Below, in pieces: positions 1-8,645 of a DNA stretch of 64,000 nt. Every line of letters begins with the position of its first letter. Position 1 is the stretch's first letter. Origin of the DNA: Caballeronia megalochromosomata (GTDB taxonomy: Bacteria > Pseudomonadota > Gammaproteobacteria > Burkholderiales > Burkholderiaceae). The stretch is taken from positions 1 through 64,000 of the forward strand of contig LRBF01000275.1 of the NCBI GenBank assembly GCA_001580565.1, written 5' to 3'. The notes below the pieces were generated by a model. It was given only the letters and a program-made list of their open reading frames with translations. It was not told where the DNA came from and made no database searches. The position numbers and the translations under genes are program-made.

Positions 1-72
1 TGGCGTCGTTGGCGTCGTTGGTGTGGTCGGTGTGGTCGGTGTGGTCGGTGTGGTCGGTGTGGTCGGCGTCAC
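1..72 (-). repeat. 9-bp tandem repeat encoding a Thr-Thr-Pro linker
   Basis: About eight near-identical 9-bp units, mostly cggtgtggt on the plus strand, encode repeated TTP in the autotransporter frame. The array sits between the passenger and the expected barrel. It is likely to vary in copy number by slippage without breaking the frame, because the unit is three codons long. The array may continue beyond base 1. Confidence 0.85.
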
Positions 73-2370
73 TGGCGTGACGAGCGCGGGTGCCGGCGCG
101 GGCGGCACGCTCGAGCGCAGATACCAGTTGTCCGCCGTTCCGTCACTCACGCCGCCTTTGAACAGGTAATACGTATAGGCGCCCGCGCTCGGCGCACGCG
201 CGAGCGTGAACGCGCCCGCCGATGTCGTCGCGCCATTCGTCGACTGCACGACCTGAATGCCGTCGCCAGTCGTCAGCCCGCCCGTGCCGCCGACATTCGT
301 TACGCCGATCGACGTCGTGCCCGAGCCCGTGCCTTGCGCGATCACGAGCTTGCCGCTCGGCGATCCGTCCGCGCCCAGCACGCTCTGCACCAGAAGCCGC
401 CCGTCGTTGCCCATGTAATTGCCGTTCACGACGAACGCGTCGCTCGTGCTCGGGCCGCCATTGGTCAGATCGATCGTGCCCGCGTTGTTGAGCGTAACGA
501 GTTGCCCGGCGATCGCCGGCTGTATCGCCGTGCGTCCGATGCCGCCCGCGAGGATCGTGCTCGTCGCATCGAGGTTGAGCGTGCCGGTGCCGGTCGTGGC
601 ATCGCCGAGGGTCAGGCCATTCGCATCGAAAGTAAGCTGCGTGTCGTTCGACGCATTGACCGTCTCCCAGTCGACGAAACGCGCGAGGCCGCTTGCCTGC
701 ACGTTGTCGAACGTGAGCGAATCGACGCCGGGACCGCCGTCGAAGCGGGTCGTCGCGGCGAGCGTGGCATCGGTCAGATTGCGGATCACGGCCGTGTCGT
801 CGCCCGCGCCGAGCGACACCGGACCCGTGATCGTGCCGCCGCTCCAGGTGAACGTGTCGGTGCCGGACGTGGTCGTGACGCCCTGCCCGATCGATCCGCC
901 GGTGATCGTCAACGCGTTGTTGCCGCTGCCGAGATCCACGCGCCCGCCGATCGTCCCGCCCGACATCGTGAACGTGTCGTCGTTCTGCGACGCGGTCACA
1001 TTGCCGTCGATCTGCCCGCCCGACATGTCATAGATATTGTTGCCGACGTTCAGATCCACGCTGCCGATGCGCCCGCCCGTAACCTGCGCGACATCGCCAT
1101 TCGCAAACACACCGACGATGCGCCCGCCCGACATCGTGAACGTATCGCGCGCATCGCCCTGATCGAGTGAATCGACCTGGCCCGCGGTCATCGTGAAAGC
1201 GTCGATGCCGTCGCCCTGGCGAATCTGCCCGGTCACGACGCCGCCGTTCATGTTGAATGTGTCGGCGCCGGTGTCGGTGCGCACCGCGACGCCCGAGCCT
1301 CCGGCGATCGTGCCCGTGTTCGTGACAGACACATTGATCTTGCCGGTCGCGACGATCGCTTCGGCGCTCGTGCCGCGAATCATGCCGGTGTTGTTGATGG
1401 TCTCGGCGCCGCCCGCGATCGTCACCCCCGTCGTGCCTTGAATCGTGCCCGTGTTGTCGAGCGTGCCGCCCCGGTTCGCGACGATGCCGCTTGCCCGCTG
1501 ACTCACGATGCTCCCACCCGCCGCATTGATGACCGATCCCGGATTCGCGAGCCGCACGCCATATCCGCCGGTGCCGCGAACGAGTATCGATCCGGTGTTC
1601 GTGATCGTTCCCGGCGATGCATCCTGCGAAACGATGCCCTGCGCGTTGTTGCCCGATACGTCGATCGTGCCGTTGTTGGTGACGACGTTCTGGCCGGGCG
1701 TGCCGGTCACGGTCATGCCGGTCGCCGACGCGCCCGTGGTCGTGATCGAACCATTGTTCACGAGCGTATCGCCATTCGTATTCGCGCCCATGCCGGGCGA
1801 TCCCGAGCCGCTCGTGACGATCGCGCCGTCGTTGATCAGCGTGCCGCCGCCCGGGCCGCCGAAATCGCCCATCCCGGTGGCGTTCGCGCCGCTCGTCGTG
1901 AGTGTGCCCCCGGCTTCGTTGTGCATCGTTACGGCGGCCGCGTTGTTGAACATCGCCTCGGAACTCACGCCCGTCGTGAACACGGATCCGCTGTTTACGA
2001 GCGTGTTCCGCCCAGCGAGCGTGCCTTGCGATGTCATGCCGTCGAAAGAATCGCCGCTTTGCCGCAAGATGCCGGCGTTCGTCGCCGTGCTCGTGTTACG
2101 GACGAAAAGCCCGTTGCGATTGGTGATATCGAGTTCGGCGCCCGGCAGGATGTTGATCGTCACGTTGACGCTACCCGGCGTGGCAATGACCGGCACCGTC
2201 GACGGATTGGGCGCGCTGGCATCACACGTCGCAGTCTGATTGGACTGCGGCGCGATGTTGTCGCACGCGCCGAGCGCGGGCAATGCGCGAAAGAGAAACG
2301 AAACACCGAACGCAAGCGAAAGGGCATGAGCGAGCGGCGTCGGTCGAACCTGAAGCGACGAGCGGCGCAT
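1..2370 (-). CDS. Autotransporter adhesin, passenger part (3' end cut by window edge)
   Basis: This is a type V secreted surface protein; 790 codons are present and the frame runs open through base 1. The ATG at 2370 is preceded by GGAG. A positively charged start and a hydrophobic stretch ending near ALGA form a signal peptide of about 37 residues. The passenger is a long series of Gly/Asn/Thr/Ser-rich repeats of the type TNTGTI, NNGSIT and TFTMSGG, which is typical of a right-handed beta-helix. Residues about 620-760 resemble a pertactin-type autochaperone region, and a Pro-Thr linker follows. The membrane beta-barrel should lie left of base 1. The passenger fold and the linker are seen; the barrel is inferred. 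A trimeric autotransporter is less likely because no YadA-like repeats are present. Confidence 0.85.
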   Translation of the reverse strand, partial: MRRSSLQVRPTPLAHALSLAFGVSFLFRALPALGACDNIAPQSNQTATCDASAPNPSTVPVIATPGSVNVTINILPGAELDITNRNGLFVRNTSTATNAGILRQSGDSFDGMTSQGTLAGRNTLVNSGSVFTTGVSSEAMFNNAAAVTMHNEAGGTLTTSGANATGMGDFGGPGGGTLINDGAIVTSGSGSPGMGANTNGDTLVNNGSITTTGASATGMTVTGTPGQNVVTNNGTIDVSGNNAQGIVSQDASPGTITNTGSILVRGTGGYGVRLANPGSVINAAGGSIVSQRASGIVANRGGTLDNTGTIQGTTGVTIAGGAETINNTGMIRGTSAEAIVATGKINVSVTNTGTIAGGSGVAVRTDTGADTFNMNGGVVTGQIRQGDGIDAFTMTAGQVDSLDQGDARDTFTMSGGRIVGVFANGDVAQVTGGRIGSVDLNVGNNIYDMSGGQIDGNVTASQNDDTFTMSGGTIGGRVDLGSGNNALTITGGSIGQGVTTTSGTDTFTWSGGTITGPVSLGAGDDTAVIRNLTDATLAATTRFDGGPGVDSLTFDNVQASGLARFVDWETVNASNDTQLTFDANGLTLGDATTGTGTLNLDATSTILAGGIGRTAIQPAIAGQLVTLNNAGTIDLTNGGPSTSDAFVVNGNYMGNDGRLLVQSVLGADGSPSGKLVIAQGTGSGTTSIGVTNVGGTGGLTTGDGIQVVQSTNGATTSAGAFTLARAPSAGAYTYYLFKGGVSDGTADNWYLRSSVPPAPAPALVTPVTPTTPTTPTTPTTPTTPTTPTTP

Positions 2371-2532
2371 GATGTCTCCGACCTTGCGGACGGTTTCGAT
2401 TTACTCAGCAGTGCCGCGCATCGTTACGTCGATGCTTGCCTTCGCAGATTGCTGCTTGTCCGCAACAATTTGCTCAGAGTAGTCCACGCATTGCGCTTAT
2501 GCAAAGGAGGCTGAGTTGCGCGCTGCGCCGTC

Positions 2533-3696
2533 TCAAACCGGCTTGCCCTCGCTCGACGCCCAGTTCGGCATCAACGCGTTGCTCGGCTGCGTTTCATCGA
2601 TCAGCTTGCGTGCGGTCTGCCGGCCCGCGACGGGCAGCCCTGTCGGATCGAGCGCGCCGATCTGCACCAGCACCGAAGCCTGATCCCAGTAGATGTGCTC
2701 GTTATAGAGCTTGTCGCCGCGAAAGCGGATCACGGCGAGCATCGGGACTTCGAAGTATTTTCCCGTCGGCGCGAGCCCGGGTAGAAGCCAGTCGATCTCG
2801 CGATCGTGCGTCGCGCAAAACACGAACTCATCGACGACGCGATCCGCGCCGATCGTGCGCGACACCGGAATCAGCTTCGTATCGGCCGGGTTCGAGTGTA
2901 CGAAGTGATAGGTGTAGAAACGCTTCAACTCACGGTGACCGACGCCGCCCGTCATCGTCGGTACGTGATTGACGTAGGGCTCGGCGACCATCGTCGGCAT
3001 GACGGCATTGACGTCGCGCGTACCGAACTCGAAATAGCAGTGTTGCTCCCACAAGGCGTTCAGATCGAAGAACGGGCCGAGGACCTTGCGCAGCATCGCG
3101 AGCGTGCGCGAGTAGGCCATCAGCGCGGCGGGCTTGTCGAAGTGCGCGCTGCCGGAAACGATGAATCCCGTCGATGTGCCCGGGTAGACATAGCGTTCGA
3201 TGTGCGGCTTACCCGCGAGCGCGGCCTCCGCTTCGCGCGGATCGGGCGCGCCGTGTTCGGGGAAGTGGAAGACGATCGGGCAGCGGATCGTCGGGATATC
3301 GGCGAGGCAGGCGGCGAAATCGTCGGGGTAATAGCAGGCGGCGCAATCGACATCGGCCTGCGCGGCGATGCGCGTCGCGAGCCGGCCGCCGCGCCCGAAA
3401 CCGACCACGCCGATCTTGCCCGCGTGCTGCGGCAACGCGCGAAGGCCATCGACGAGCGCCGCGAAATTCTCCGCCGCGAGTCCGCCGGGCTTCGGATCGT
3501 GGTCGGGAAGTTGCGGCGCGAGCACGACATAACCTTCTTCGGCGTAGAGATCGGCGGTGTGTCTGACGAAATCGTCGAGGCCCGCCGTGTCGTGGAGCAG
3601 CACGATGCCCGGCCCCGAACCCTGCGCGGGCTGCGTCACGTAGGCGGAGACGAGCGTGCCGTCGCGAAGGGTGATGTCGATGAACGTGCCGCTCAT
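2533..3696 (-). CDS. Dienelactone-hydrolase-like domain fused to a SnoaL/NTF2-like domain
   Basis: The protein has 387 residues and a strong ribosome site (GAAGGAGA) ahead of the ATG. Residues 1-195 look like a dienelactone hydrolase (alpha/beta hydrolase fold), with the oxyanion region LLHDTAG at 33-39 and a C-terminal SAHFD at 183-187 that would carry the catalytic His. Residues about 210-387 resemble the SnoaL/NTF2 cone fold used by ester cyclases. The nucleophile elbow reads GFGRGG (99-104), where family members usually have a Cys or Ser in third position, so hydrolase activity is doubtful. It is transcribed in the same direction as mntH, but with no sign of coupling. Substrate and pathway are unknown. 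Confidence 0.75.
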   Translation of the reverse strand: MSGTFIDITLRDGTLVSAYVTQPAQGSGPGIVLLHDTAGLDDFVRHTADLYAEEGYVVLAPQLPDHDPKPGGLAAENFAALVDGLRALPQHAGKIGVVGFGRGGRLATRIAAQADVDCAACYYPDDFAACLADIPTIRCPIVFHFPEHGAPDPREAEAALAGKPHIERYVYPGTSTGFIVSGSAHFDKPAALMAYSRTLAMLRKVLGPFFDLNALWEQHCYFEFGTRDVNAVMPTMVAEPYVNHVPTMTGGVGHRELKRFYTYHFVHSNPADTKLIPVSRTIGADRVVDEFVFCATHDREIDWLLPGLAPTGKYFEVPMLAVIRFRGDKLYNEHIYWDQASVLVQIGALDPTGLPVAGRQTARKLIDETQPSNALMPNWASSEGKPV

Positions 3697-3750
3697 TGTC
3701 GGTGTCTCCTTCTATATATAGAGTGTGATTTTTCCGCGAGCGGCGCGCGG

Positions 3751-5094
3751 TCACGGCAGCAGCGTATCGGCGAGCAGTTTGACGTTGAGTACGACGATCA
3801 CGGCCGCGACCAGCCACGCCAGCCCGCTCGTCCATCGCGAAACGGCGAAGACGCCCATTTTGCGACGGTCCGACACGAAGCGCACCAGCGGAATCACGGC
3901 GAACGGCAGTTGCATCGACAGAATCACCTGGCTCAGCACGAGCAACTGACCCGTGCCCTTTTCGCCGTAAATCGCCGTGACGACGATCACTGGAACGATG
4001 GCGATCGCCCGCGTAATGAGGCGCCGCGCCCAGTTCGGAATGCGCAGGCGCAGAAAACCTTCCATCACGATCTGGCCAGCGAGCGTCGCGGTGACGGTCG
4101 AGTTCAGGCCCGACGCGAGCAACGCGACCGCGAAGAGCGTCGATGCAATGCTCAGGCCGAGCAGCGGCGACAATAAATGGAACGCGTCGCCGATTTCCGC
4201 GACCTCGACGTGGCCGGTCGCGTGGAACACCGCAGCGGCGACGATCAGGATCGCCGCGTTGATGAAAAGCGCGAGCGTCAGCGCGATCGTGCTGTCGAGG
4301 GTCGCCCAGCGGATCGCGGCGCGCCGGGCCCGGATCGATTTGCCGTACGCGCGCGTCTGCACGATCGACGAATGCAAATACAGGTTGTGCGGCATGACCG
4401 TCGCGCCGAGAATGCCGATCGCCACGTACAGCATCTCGCGATCCGCGACGATACGCGGCGACGGCACGAAACCGCGCAGGACATCGGCGAAGGGTGGCGA
4501 GGCGGCCGCGATCTGCAACGCGAAGCAACTCGCGATCACGATCAGAAGCGCGATGACAAACGCTTCGAGCAGCCGAAAGCCCTTGTTGATCAAGAGCAGC
4601 AAAAGAAAGGCATCGAGCGCGGTGAGGAGCGCGCCTGCGATCAGCGGAATACCGAAGAGCAGTTGCAGCGCGATGGCCGTGCCGATGACTTCGGCCAGAT
4701 CGCACGCGATGATCGCCGCCTCGCACGCAAGCCACAGCGTGATATTCACAGGCTTCGAATAGTGATCGCGGCACGCTTGCGCGAGATCGCGGCCGGTCGC
4801 GACGCCCAGCCGGACCGCGAGCGCCTGGAGCAGTATCGCCATCAGGTTCGACAGCAGCACGACGCTCAGCAGCGTGTAGCCGAAGCGCGAGCCGCCGGCG
4901 ATGTCGGTCGCCCAGTTGCCCGGGTCCATGTAGCCGACGGAAATCATGTAACCCGGACCGGCGAATGCAAGGAAGCGGCGAATCCATTTGCCGCCCACCG
5001 GCACGTGAACCGACGCGTACACCTCCGGGAGGCTCGGGCGGAACGCGTCGTCCTGCTCGGGCGGTTTCGAGGTGGGGCGCACAGGGTCAAGCAT
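3751..5094 (-). CDS. mntH: NRAMP-family Mn2+/H+ symporter MntH
   Basis: This is an inner-membrane divalent metal importer with about 11 membrane segments. The metal-binding signature DPGNWATD in helix 1 and MPHNLYLHS in helix 6 are both intact, which is characteristic of bacterial MntH. The start at 5094 gives 447 residues and is preceded by GGGAG ten bases upstream. A longer reading from 5160 has no ribosome site and adds a non-conserved tail. Mn2+ uptake with proton symport is the expected role, in manganese supply and oxidative stress. It is divergent from the recombinase gene across a 213-base gap, where no clear MntR or Fur site was identified. Confidence 0.93.
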   Translation of the reverse strand: MLDPVRPTSKPPEQDDAFRPSLPEVYASVHVPVGGKWIRRFLAFAGPGYMISVGYMDPGNWATDIAGGSRFGYTLLSVVLLSNLMAILLQALAVRLGVATGRDLAQACRDHYSKPVNITLWLACEAAIIACDLAEVIGTAIALQLLFGIPLIAGALLTALDAFLLLLLINKGFRLLEAFVIALLIVIASCFALQIAAASPPFADVLRGFVPSPRIVADREMLYVAIGILGATVMPHNLYLHSSIVQTRAYGKSIRARRAAIRWATLDSTIALTLALFINAAILIVAAAVFHATGHVEVAEIGDAFHLLSPLLGLSIASTLFAVALLASGLNSTVTATLAGQIVMEGFLRLRIPNWARRLITRAIAIVPVIVVTAIYGEKGTGQLLVLSQVILSMQLPFAVIPLVRFVSDRRKMGVFAVSRWTSGLAWLVAAVIVVLNVKLLADTLLP

Positions 5095-5307
5095 CGGCTC
5101 GTTTCTCCCGGGGATACCGGCTGTGATGTCCTGAAAATATGCGCCGCGCCGGATGAACATTCAAGCGCATCGGTCTGGCGGCGCGCGCGGACACCCAGTA
5201 AGCGTGCTTCGATGCTGATAATTCGACTTATCAGATGTAGCGTTTTTTCTTGTCAAATTCGAAGCTGGTTGATAACCTTGCCGCAAATGACTGAAAAGAA
5301 ACGATAA

Positions 5308-7281
5308 ATGGCTAGCGGCAAAGCACGCTCCGGACAGCGTTCGGCGCAAAGCGCGACGGATGCGGCGCTGGAGAACGTCCGGCTGCGCGCGCCGAACCGT
5401 CTCACGCGCCAGCACTTCGCGCTGTATCGCGGCTATCTCGATGGCGTGTCGGAGGCGCAGTTGCACGCATCGTATGGCGACGCCAGCACGGACGTCCGCA
5501 CGACGCGACGGCTGATCGACGCGCTGCGCGACACGCTCTCGGTCCTCGCCCGGCGCGCCCGCGACACGGAAGCCGCGCACTTGCTGCGGCTTCGGCCGGG
5601 CAGTATTCCGCTGTTCGAGCCCGCGCCCGCCGCGGTGGCGCCCACACTCGAAGACTTCCGCGAAAGGATCGACCCGGATGGCGTCTACAGCGAGTCCGAG
5701 TTGCTGGCGCTGTACGAGGAGCAGCATCCGCCGGAAACCTCCCCCGCCATCGATCGACGCGCGGCGCGCAATGCACGGCTGCGGCGCCGTCAGGCGGATG
5801 CACTCGCACGCATGGAGGCGTCGCTTGCGCAGGATCCGAGTCCGGATCATCCCATCGACGGCTGGTTCGAGCCCGCCATCACCGCGCGGCTGGCGGCGGC
5901 AGGGCTCACGACTCTCGCGGACGTGATCGGGTTGATCGAACGTCGACGGCATCGCTGGCACACGGCCGTGCCGCGGCTCGGTCCGAAGGGCGCGCAACGC
6001 GTGGTCGACTGGCTGCAACTCCACGCTCAGGCGCTTCGACACACGCTTTCGCCGGCCGCGCTGGTGCCGCGTCGACAGTGGCGGCCCGCCGACGTCGCAC
6101 TGACGCAAGCTCCGCAGACCGCGGAGGGCGACGCTTTTACGATCGCGCCGCTCGAAGCGTTGCGCGTCCCGGCGGCGCTCGATGGCTCAAAAGGGTCGAA
6201 TCGGGCTGGCGCTGGCGCACGTTTTCATACCGATATCCGCGCGATTTTCGCCTGGCTCGACGCCCGTTCGAACAGCGTGCACACGCGGCGGGCCTATCGG
6301 CGCGAAGCCGAGCGCCTGCTCCTGTGGGCGCTGGCGGAAAAGGGCAAGCCGCTATCGGCGCTCGACAGCGCTGAATGTGCCGAATACATCGGCACGTTTT
6401 TGCCAAATCCGCGGCCGGCGGCCCGCTGGGTCGCGACGCACCGCGGCGAGCGATGTTTCGCCGGTTGGCGCCCTTTCGCCGGCCCGCTCTCGGACCGCAG
6501 CCGCGAGACGGCGCGTTCAATAGTGAGCGCGATGTGCGAATGGCTCGTCGGCGAGGGTTATCTGGCGGTCAATCCGTTCGCCCAGCTTGCGCGCGTTACT
6601 ACGCCGCCTGTGTTCGAATCGGCCACGCGCACGCTCGACCCGGCGCAGTGGACATGCGTGCTGCAGTCCGTCGAGCGCGCTGAATATTCGTTCTCCGAGC
6701 ATCGCGACAGATTGGCGCTGCTTCTCGCCTACGCTACCGGCCTGCGCCGCGCCGAACTTGCCGCCGCGACGACCGACGCGCTCAGTGTCGGGCGGTTGTC
6801 CGATGTCGAAGGCGCGGTCTGGCGTCTCGCCGTCAATCAGGGTCAAAGCGCGGCGCGCACGGTGCTTTTGCCGCCTGTCGTGGTCGAAACGCTCAGGGAG
6901 AATCTGGCGTTGCGCGGCCTGGGAAACCCGCTGGATTGCGCAGAAGGTACACCGATTCTGGCTCAGGCGCGCGGCGGACACGCCCTGACGCCCGACGGGA
7001 TCGGGAAGGTTTTCAAGAGTATCTTTTCGAACGCGGCTGCGTTCATGGAATCCCGCGCGCCCGGCAGCGGCCGGCACCTGAAGAACGCCAGCACGCACTG
7101 GCTGCGCCACACGCACTCGACGCACGCGCTCGGGCACGGCGCGGAACTGCGCGAAGTCAGCGCGGGACTCGGTCACGCCGACGTTTACACCACCGCGCTC
7201 TATCTCAAAACCGAGGACGCGGGCCGCTTCCTTGGCGTCGAAAAGCTGATTCGCAGCGTCTCGGTCATCCGAAAAACCTAA
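5308..7281 (+). CDS. Tyrosine recombinase with long N-terminal extension, beside parAB
   Basis: The protein has 657 residues. The catalytic domain is in the C-terminal third: Arg480 in TGLRRAEL, His597 and Arg600 in HWLRHTHST, His623 in GLGHAD and the nucleophile Tyr632 in TTALYL. All the expected residues are present, so it should be active. The N-terminal ~270 residues are rich in Arg/Ala and resemble the DUF3701-type N-terminus of Burkholderia integrases; a core-binding SAM-like domain follows at about 300-430. It stands directly upstream of parA in the same direction. This placement suggests a chromid-maintenance role such as dimer resolution rather than phage integration, which is an inference. 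No att-like repeats were recognised. Confidence 0.88.
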   Translation: MASGKARSGQRSAQSATDAALENVRLRAPNRLTRQHFALYRGYLDGVSEAQLHASYGDASTDVRTTRRLIDALRDTLSVLARRARDTEAAHLLRLRPGSIPLFEPAPAAVAPTLEDFRERIDPDGVYSESELLALYEEQHPPETSPAIDRRAARNARLRRRQADALARMEASLAQDPSPDHPIDGWFEPAITARLAAAGLTTLADVIGLIERRRHRWHTAVPRLGPKGAQRVVDWLQLHAQALRHTLSPAALVPRRQWRPADVALTQAPQTAEGDAFTIAPLEALRVPAALDGSKGSNRAGAGARFHTDIRAIFAWLDARSNSVHTRRAYRREAERLLLWALAEKGKPLSALDSAECAEYIGTFLPNPRPAARWVATHRGERCFAGWRPFAGPLSDRSRETARSIVSAMCEWLVGEGYLAVNPFAQLARVTTPPVFESATRTLDPAQWTCVLQSVERAEYSFSEHRDRLALLLAYATGLRRAELAAATTDALSVGRLSDVEGAVWRLAVNQGQSAARTVLLPPVVVETLRENLALRGLGNPLDCAEGTPILAQARGGHALTPDGIGKVFKSIFSNAAAFMESRAPGSGRHLKNASTHWLRHTHSTHALGHGAELREVSAGLGHADVYTTALYLKTEDAGRFLGVEKLIRSVSVIRKT

Positions 7282-7343
7282 GCGTCGTCCTAAATTCGCG
7301 TTTACACGAGCCGCGGGCGTTGTAAAAATGCCCGGTGGGGGCG

Positions 7344-7369
7344 CTCAAGTACTTCAGAGTTTACTTGAG
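7344..7369. repeat. Inverted repeat upstream of parA (8-bp arms)
   Basis: CTCAAGTA at 7344-7351 and TACTTGAG at 7362-7369 are perfect inverted copies separated by 10 bases. It lies between the recombinase stop and parA. It could be an operator for ParA/ParB autoregulation or a centromere-like site; nothing in the sequence decides between these. Confidence 0.55.
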
Positions 7370-7388
7370 GTTTACCGGTTCGCCGTTT

Positions 7389-7428
7389 ATTCTTCGGTTT
7401 GCAGCTTGTTTTCCACCAACCGAAGAAT
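7389..7428. repeat. Inverted repeat in the parA leader (11-bp arms)
   Basis: ATTCTTCGGTT at 7389-7399 and AACCGAAGAAT at 7418-7428 form perfect 11-bp arms with an 18-base spacer. It ends about 38 bases before the preferred parA ATG. It may act as a protein operator or an mRNA stem-loop. No T-run follows, so it is not a typical terminator. Confidence 0.6.
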
Positions 7429-7466
7429 TATTTGCTTACCCAGGCCCGCCAGTGACTGCGAATTCC

Positions 7467-8645
7467 ATGCTAAGCGCTCGGCTTCCCGAAGTCGATCAAT
7501 CCGTTTCGATCGAAACGCTCTTGGGGGTGGCCGCCCAAGCCACTGACATTCTTAATCAGATCCGCGACGCGATGTTGGAGCCGTATCCGCGCAAAAGCGC
7601 GCCCACATTCACGAGCGCGCAGGTTGCCTCGCTCTGCGGCGTCGACAAGCAGCGGTTCCAGTACCTGACCACTAAGGGCGATCTGCCCGCAGGAACGTCA
7701 AAGGGCGCGGGCCGAAGCAAGGAATTCACGCTCGAAGAGGCACTCACGTGGATTCGGGCGACGAAGGAGCGCACACGCCGGCCAGAAAGCAAACGCGGTC
7801 GGATCGTGACCGTCGCGAACTTCAAGGGCGGCGTCGCCAAGACGACGACCGCGGTCTCGGCCGCGCAAGCGTTGACGCTACTCGGCCGCCGCGTGCTCGT
7901 CATCGACTGCGACCCGCAAGGCACGACGACGCAATTGTGCGGATGGGCGCCGGATGCCGAAATCTCGGACGATCAGACCCTCCTTCCGCTCATCTACGGG
8001 GACCGGGAGACGCTGCACTACGCCGTGCAGGAAACGTACTGGCATAACCTGGATCTGATCCCGGCTTCGTCGTCGCTCTTCGACGCCGAATTCGAGATCC
8101 CCGCCAAGGTGCTGAACGATAGCACGTTCGAATTCTGGGAAATCGTCCGCAAGGGCCTGATGCCGCTTACGAACGAGTACGACGCGATCGTGATCGACAC
8201 GCCTCCGGCACTCAGCTATCTGACCATCAACGCGCTGCTCGCGTCGGACGCGATCCTGTTGCCCTGCCCGCCCGAGGCGCTCGACTTCGCAAGCTCGACG
8301 CAGTTCTGGCACCTCTTCGCCGACATAGCGAAGAAGTTGCCGGGCGTGCTCGATCAGAAACGCTACGACTTCGTGAACGTGATCATGACGAAGGCGAAGT
8401 CCGATGACGTGTCGCGCGTCGTGCGCGGCTGGCTTCAGAAGGCCTACGGCGATCGCGTGCTGCCCTTCGAGATTCCCGAGTCGACGGTGCCCAAGGGCGC
8501 GTCGGCACAACTGTCGACGGTTTATGACCTGTCGAAACCTGACGGCAGTACAGCCGCATACAACCGATTCAAAGAGCCGCTCGACCGACTCGCCGAGCAT
8601 CTCGACGCGCAGTTCGTTCGCGCGTGGAATCAGACGGAGGAATAA
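7467..8645 (+). CDS. parA: Partition ATPase ParA of the replicon
   Basis: This is a Walker-type DNA-segregation ATPase that moves replicon copies apart by cycling on the nucleoid. The deviant Walker A motif FKGGVAKTTT, the switch region VIDCDPQG and the Walker B-like IVIDTPPAL are all present. An N-terminal region of about 90 residues before the ATPase contains a MerR/HTH-like segment (AQVASLCGVDKQ), as in long type Ia ParA proteins that repress their own operon. The ATG at 7467 gives 392 residues; a GTG at 7452 or an ATG at 7335 would extend it across the upstream inverted repeats and has no better ribosome site. The stop codon abuts the parB start. Confidence 0.92.
   Translation: MLSARLPEVDQSVSIETLLGVAAQATDILNQIRDAMLEPYPRKSAPTFTSAQVASLCGVDKQRFQYLTTKGDLPAGTSKGAGRSKEFTLEEALTWIRATKERTRRPESKRGRIVTVANFKGGVAKTTTAVSAAQALTLLGRRVLVIDCDPQGTTTQLCGWAPDAEISDDQTLLPLIYGDRETLHYAVQETYWHNLDLIPASSSLFDAEFEIPAKVLNDSTFEFWEIVRKGLMPLTNEYDAIVIDTPPALSYLTINALLASDAILLPCPPEALDFASSTQFWHLFADIAKKLPGVLDQKRYDFVNVIMTKAKSDDVSRVVRGWLQKAYGDRVLPFEIPESTVPKGASAQLSTVYDLSKPDGSTAAYNRFKEPLDRLAEHLDAQFVRAWNQTEE

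Noticed and set aside
334..2514. Plus-strand frames over the autotransporter
   Set aside because: They are shadows of the beta-helix repeats; the minus strand has a signal peptide, a ribosome site and a continuous passenger sequence.
2806..5307. Long plus-strand frames opposite the dienelactone-hydrolase-like and mntH genes
   Set aside because: They are Arg-rich, have no ribosome sites and lie antisense to genes with clear motifs; the high GC keeps extra frames open.
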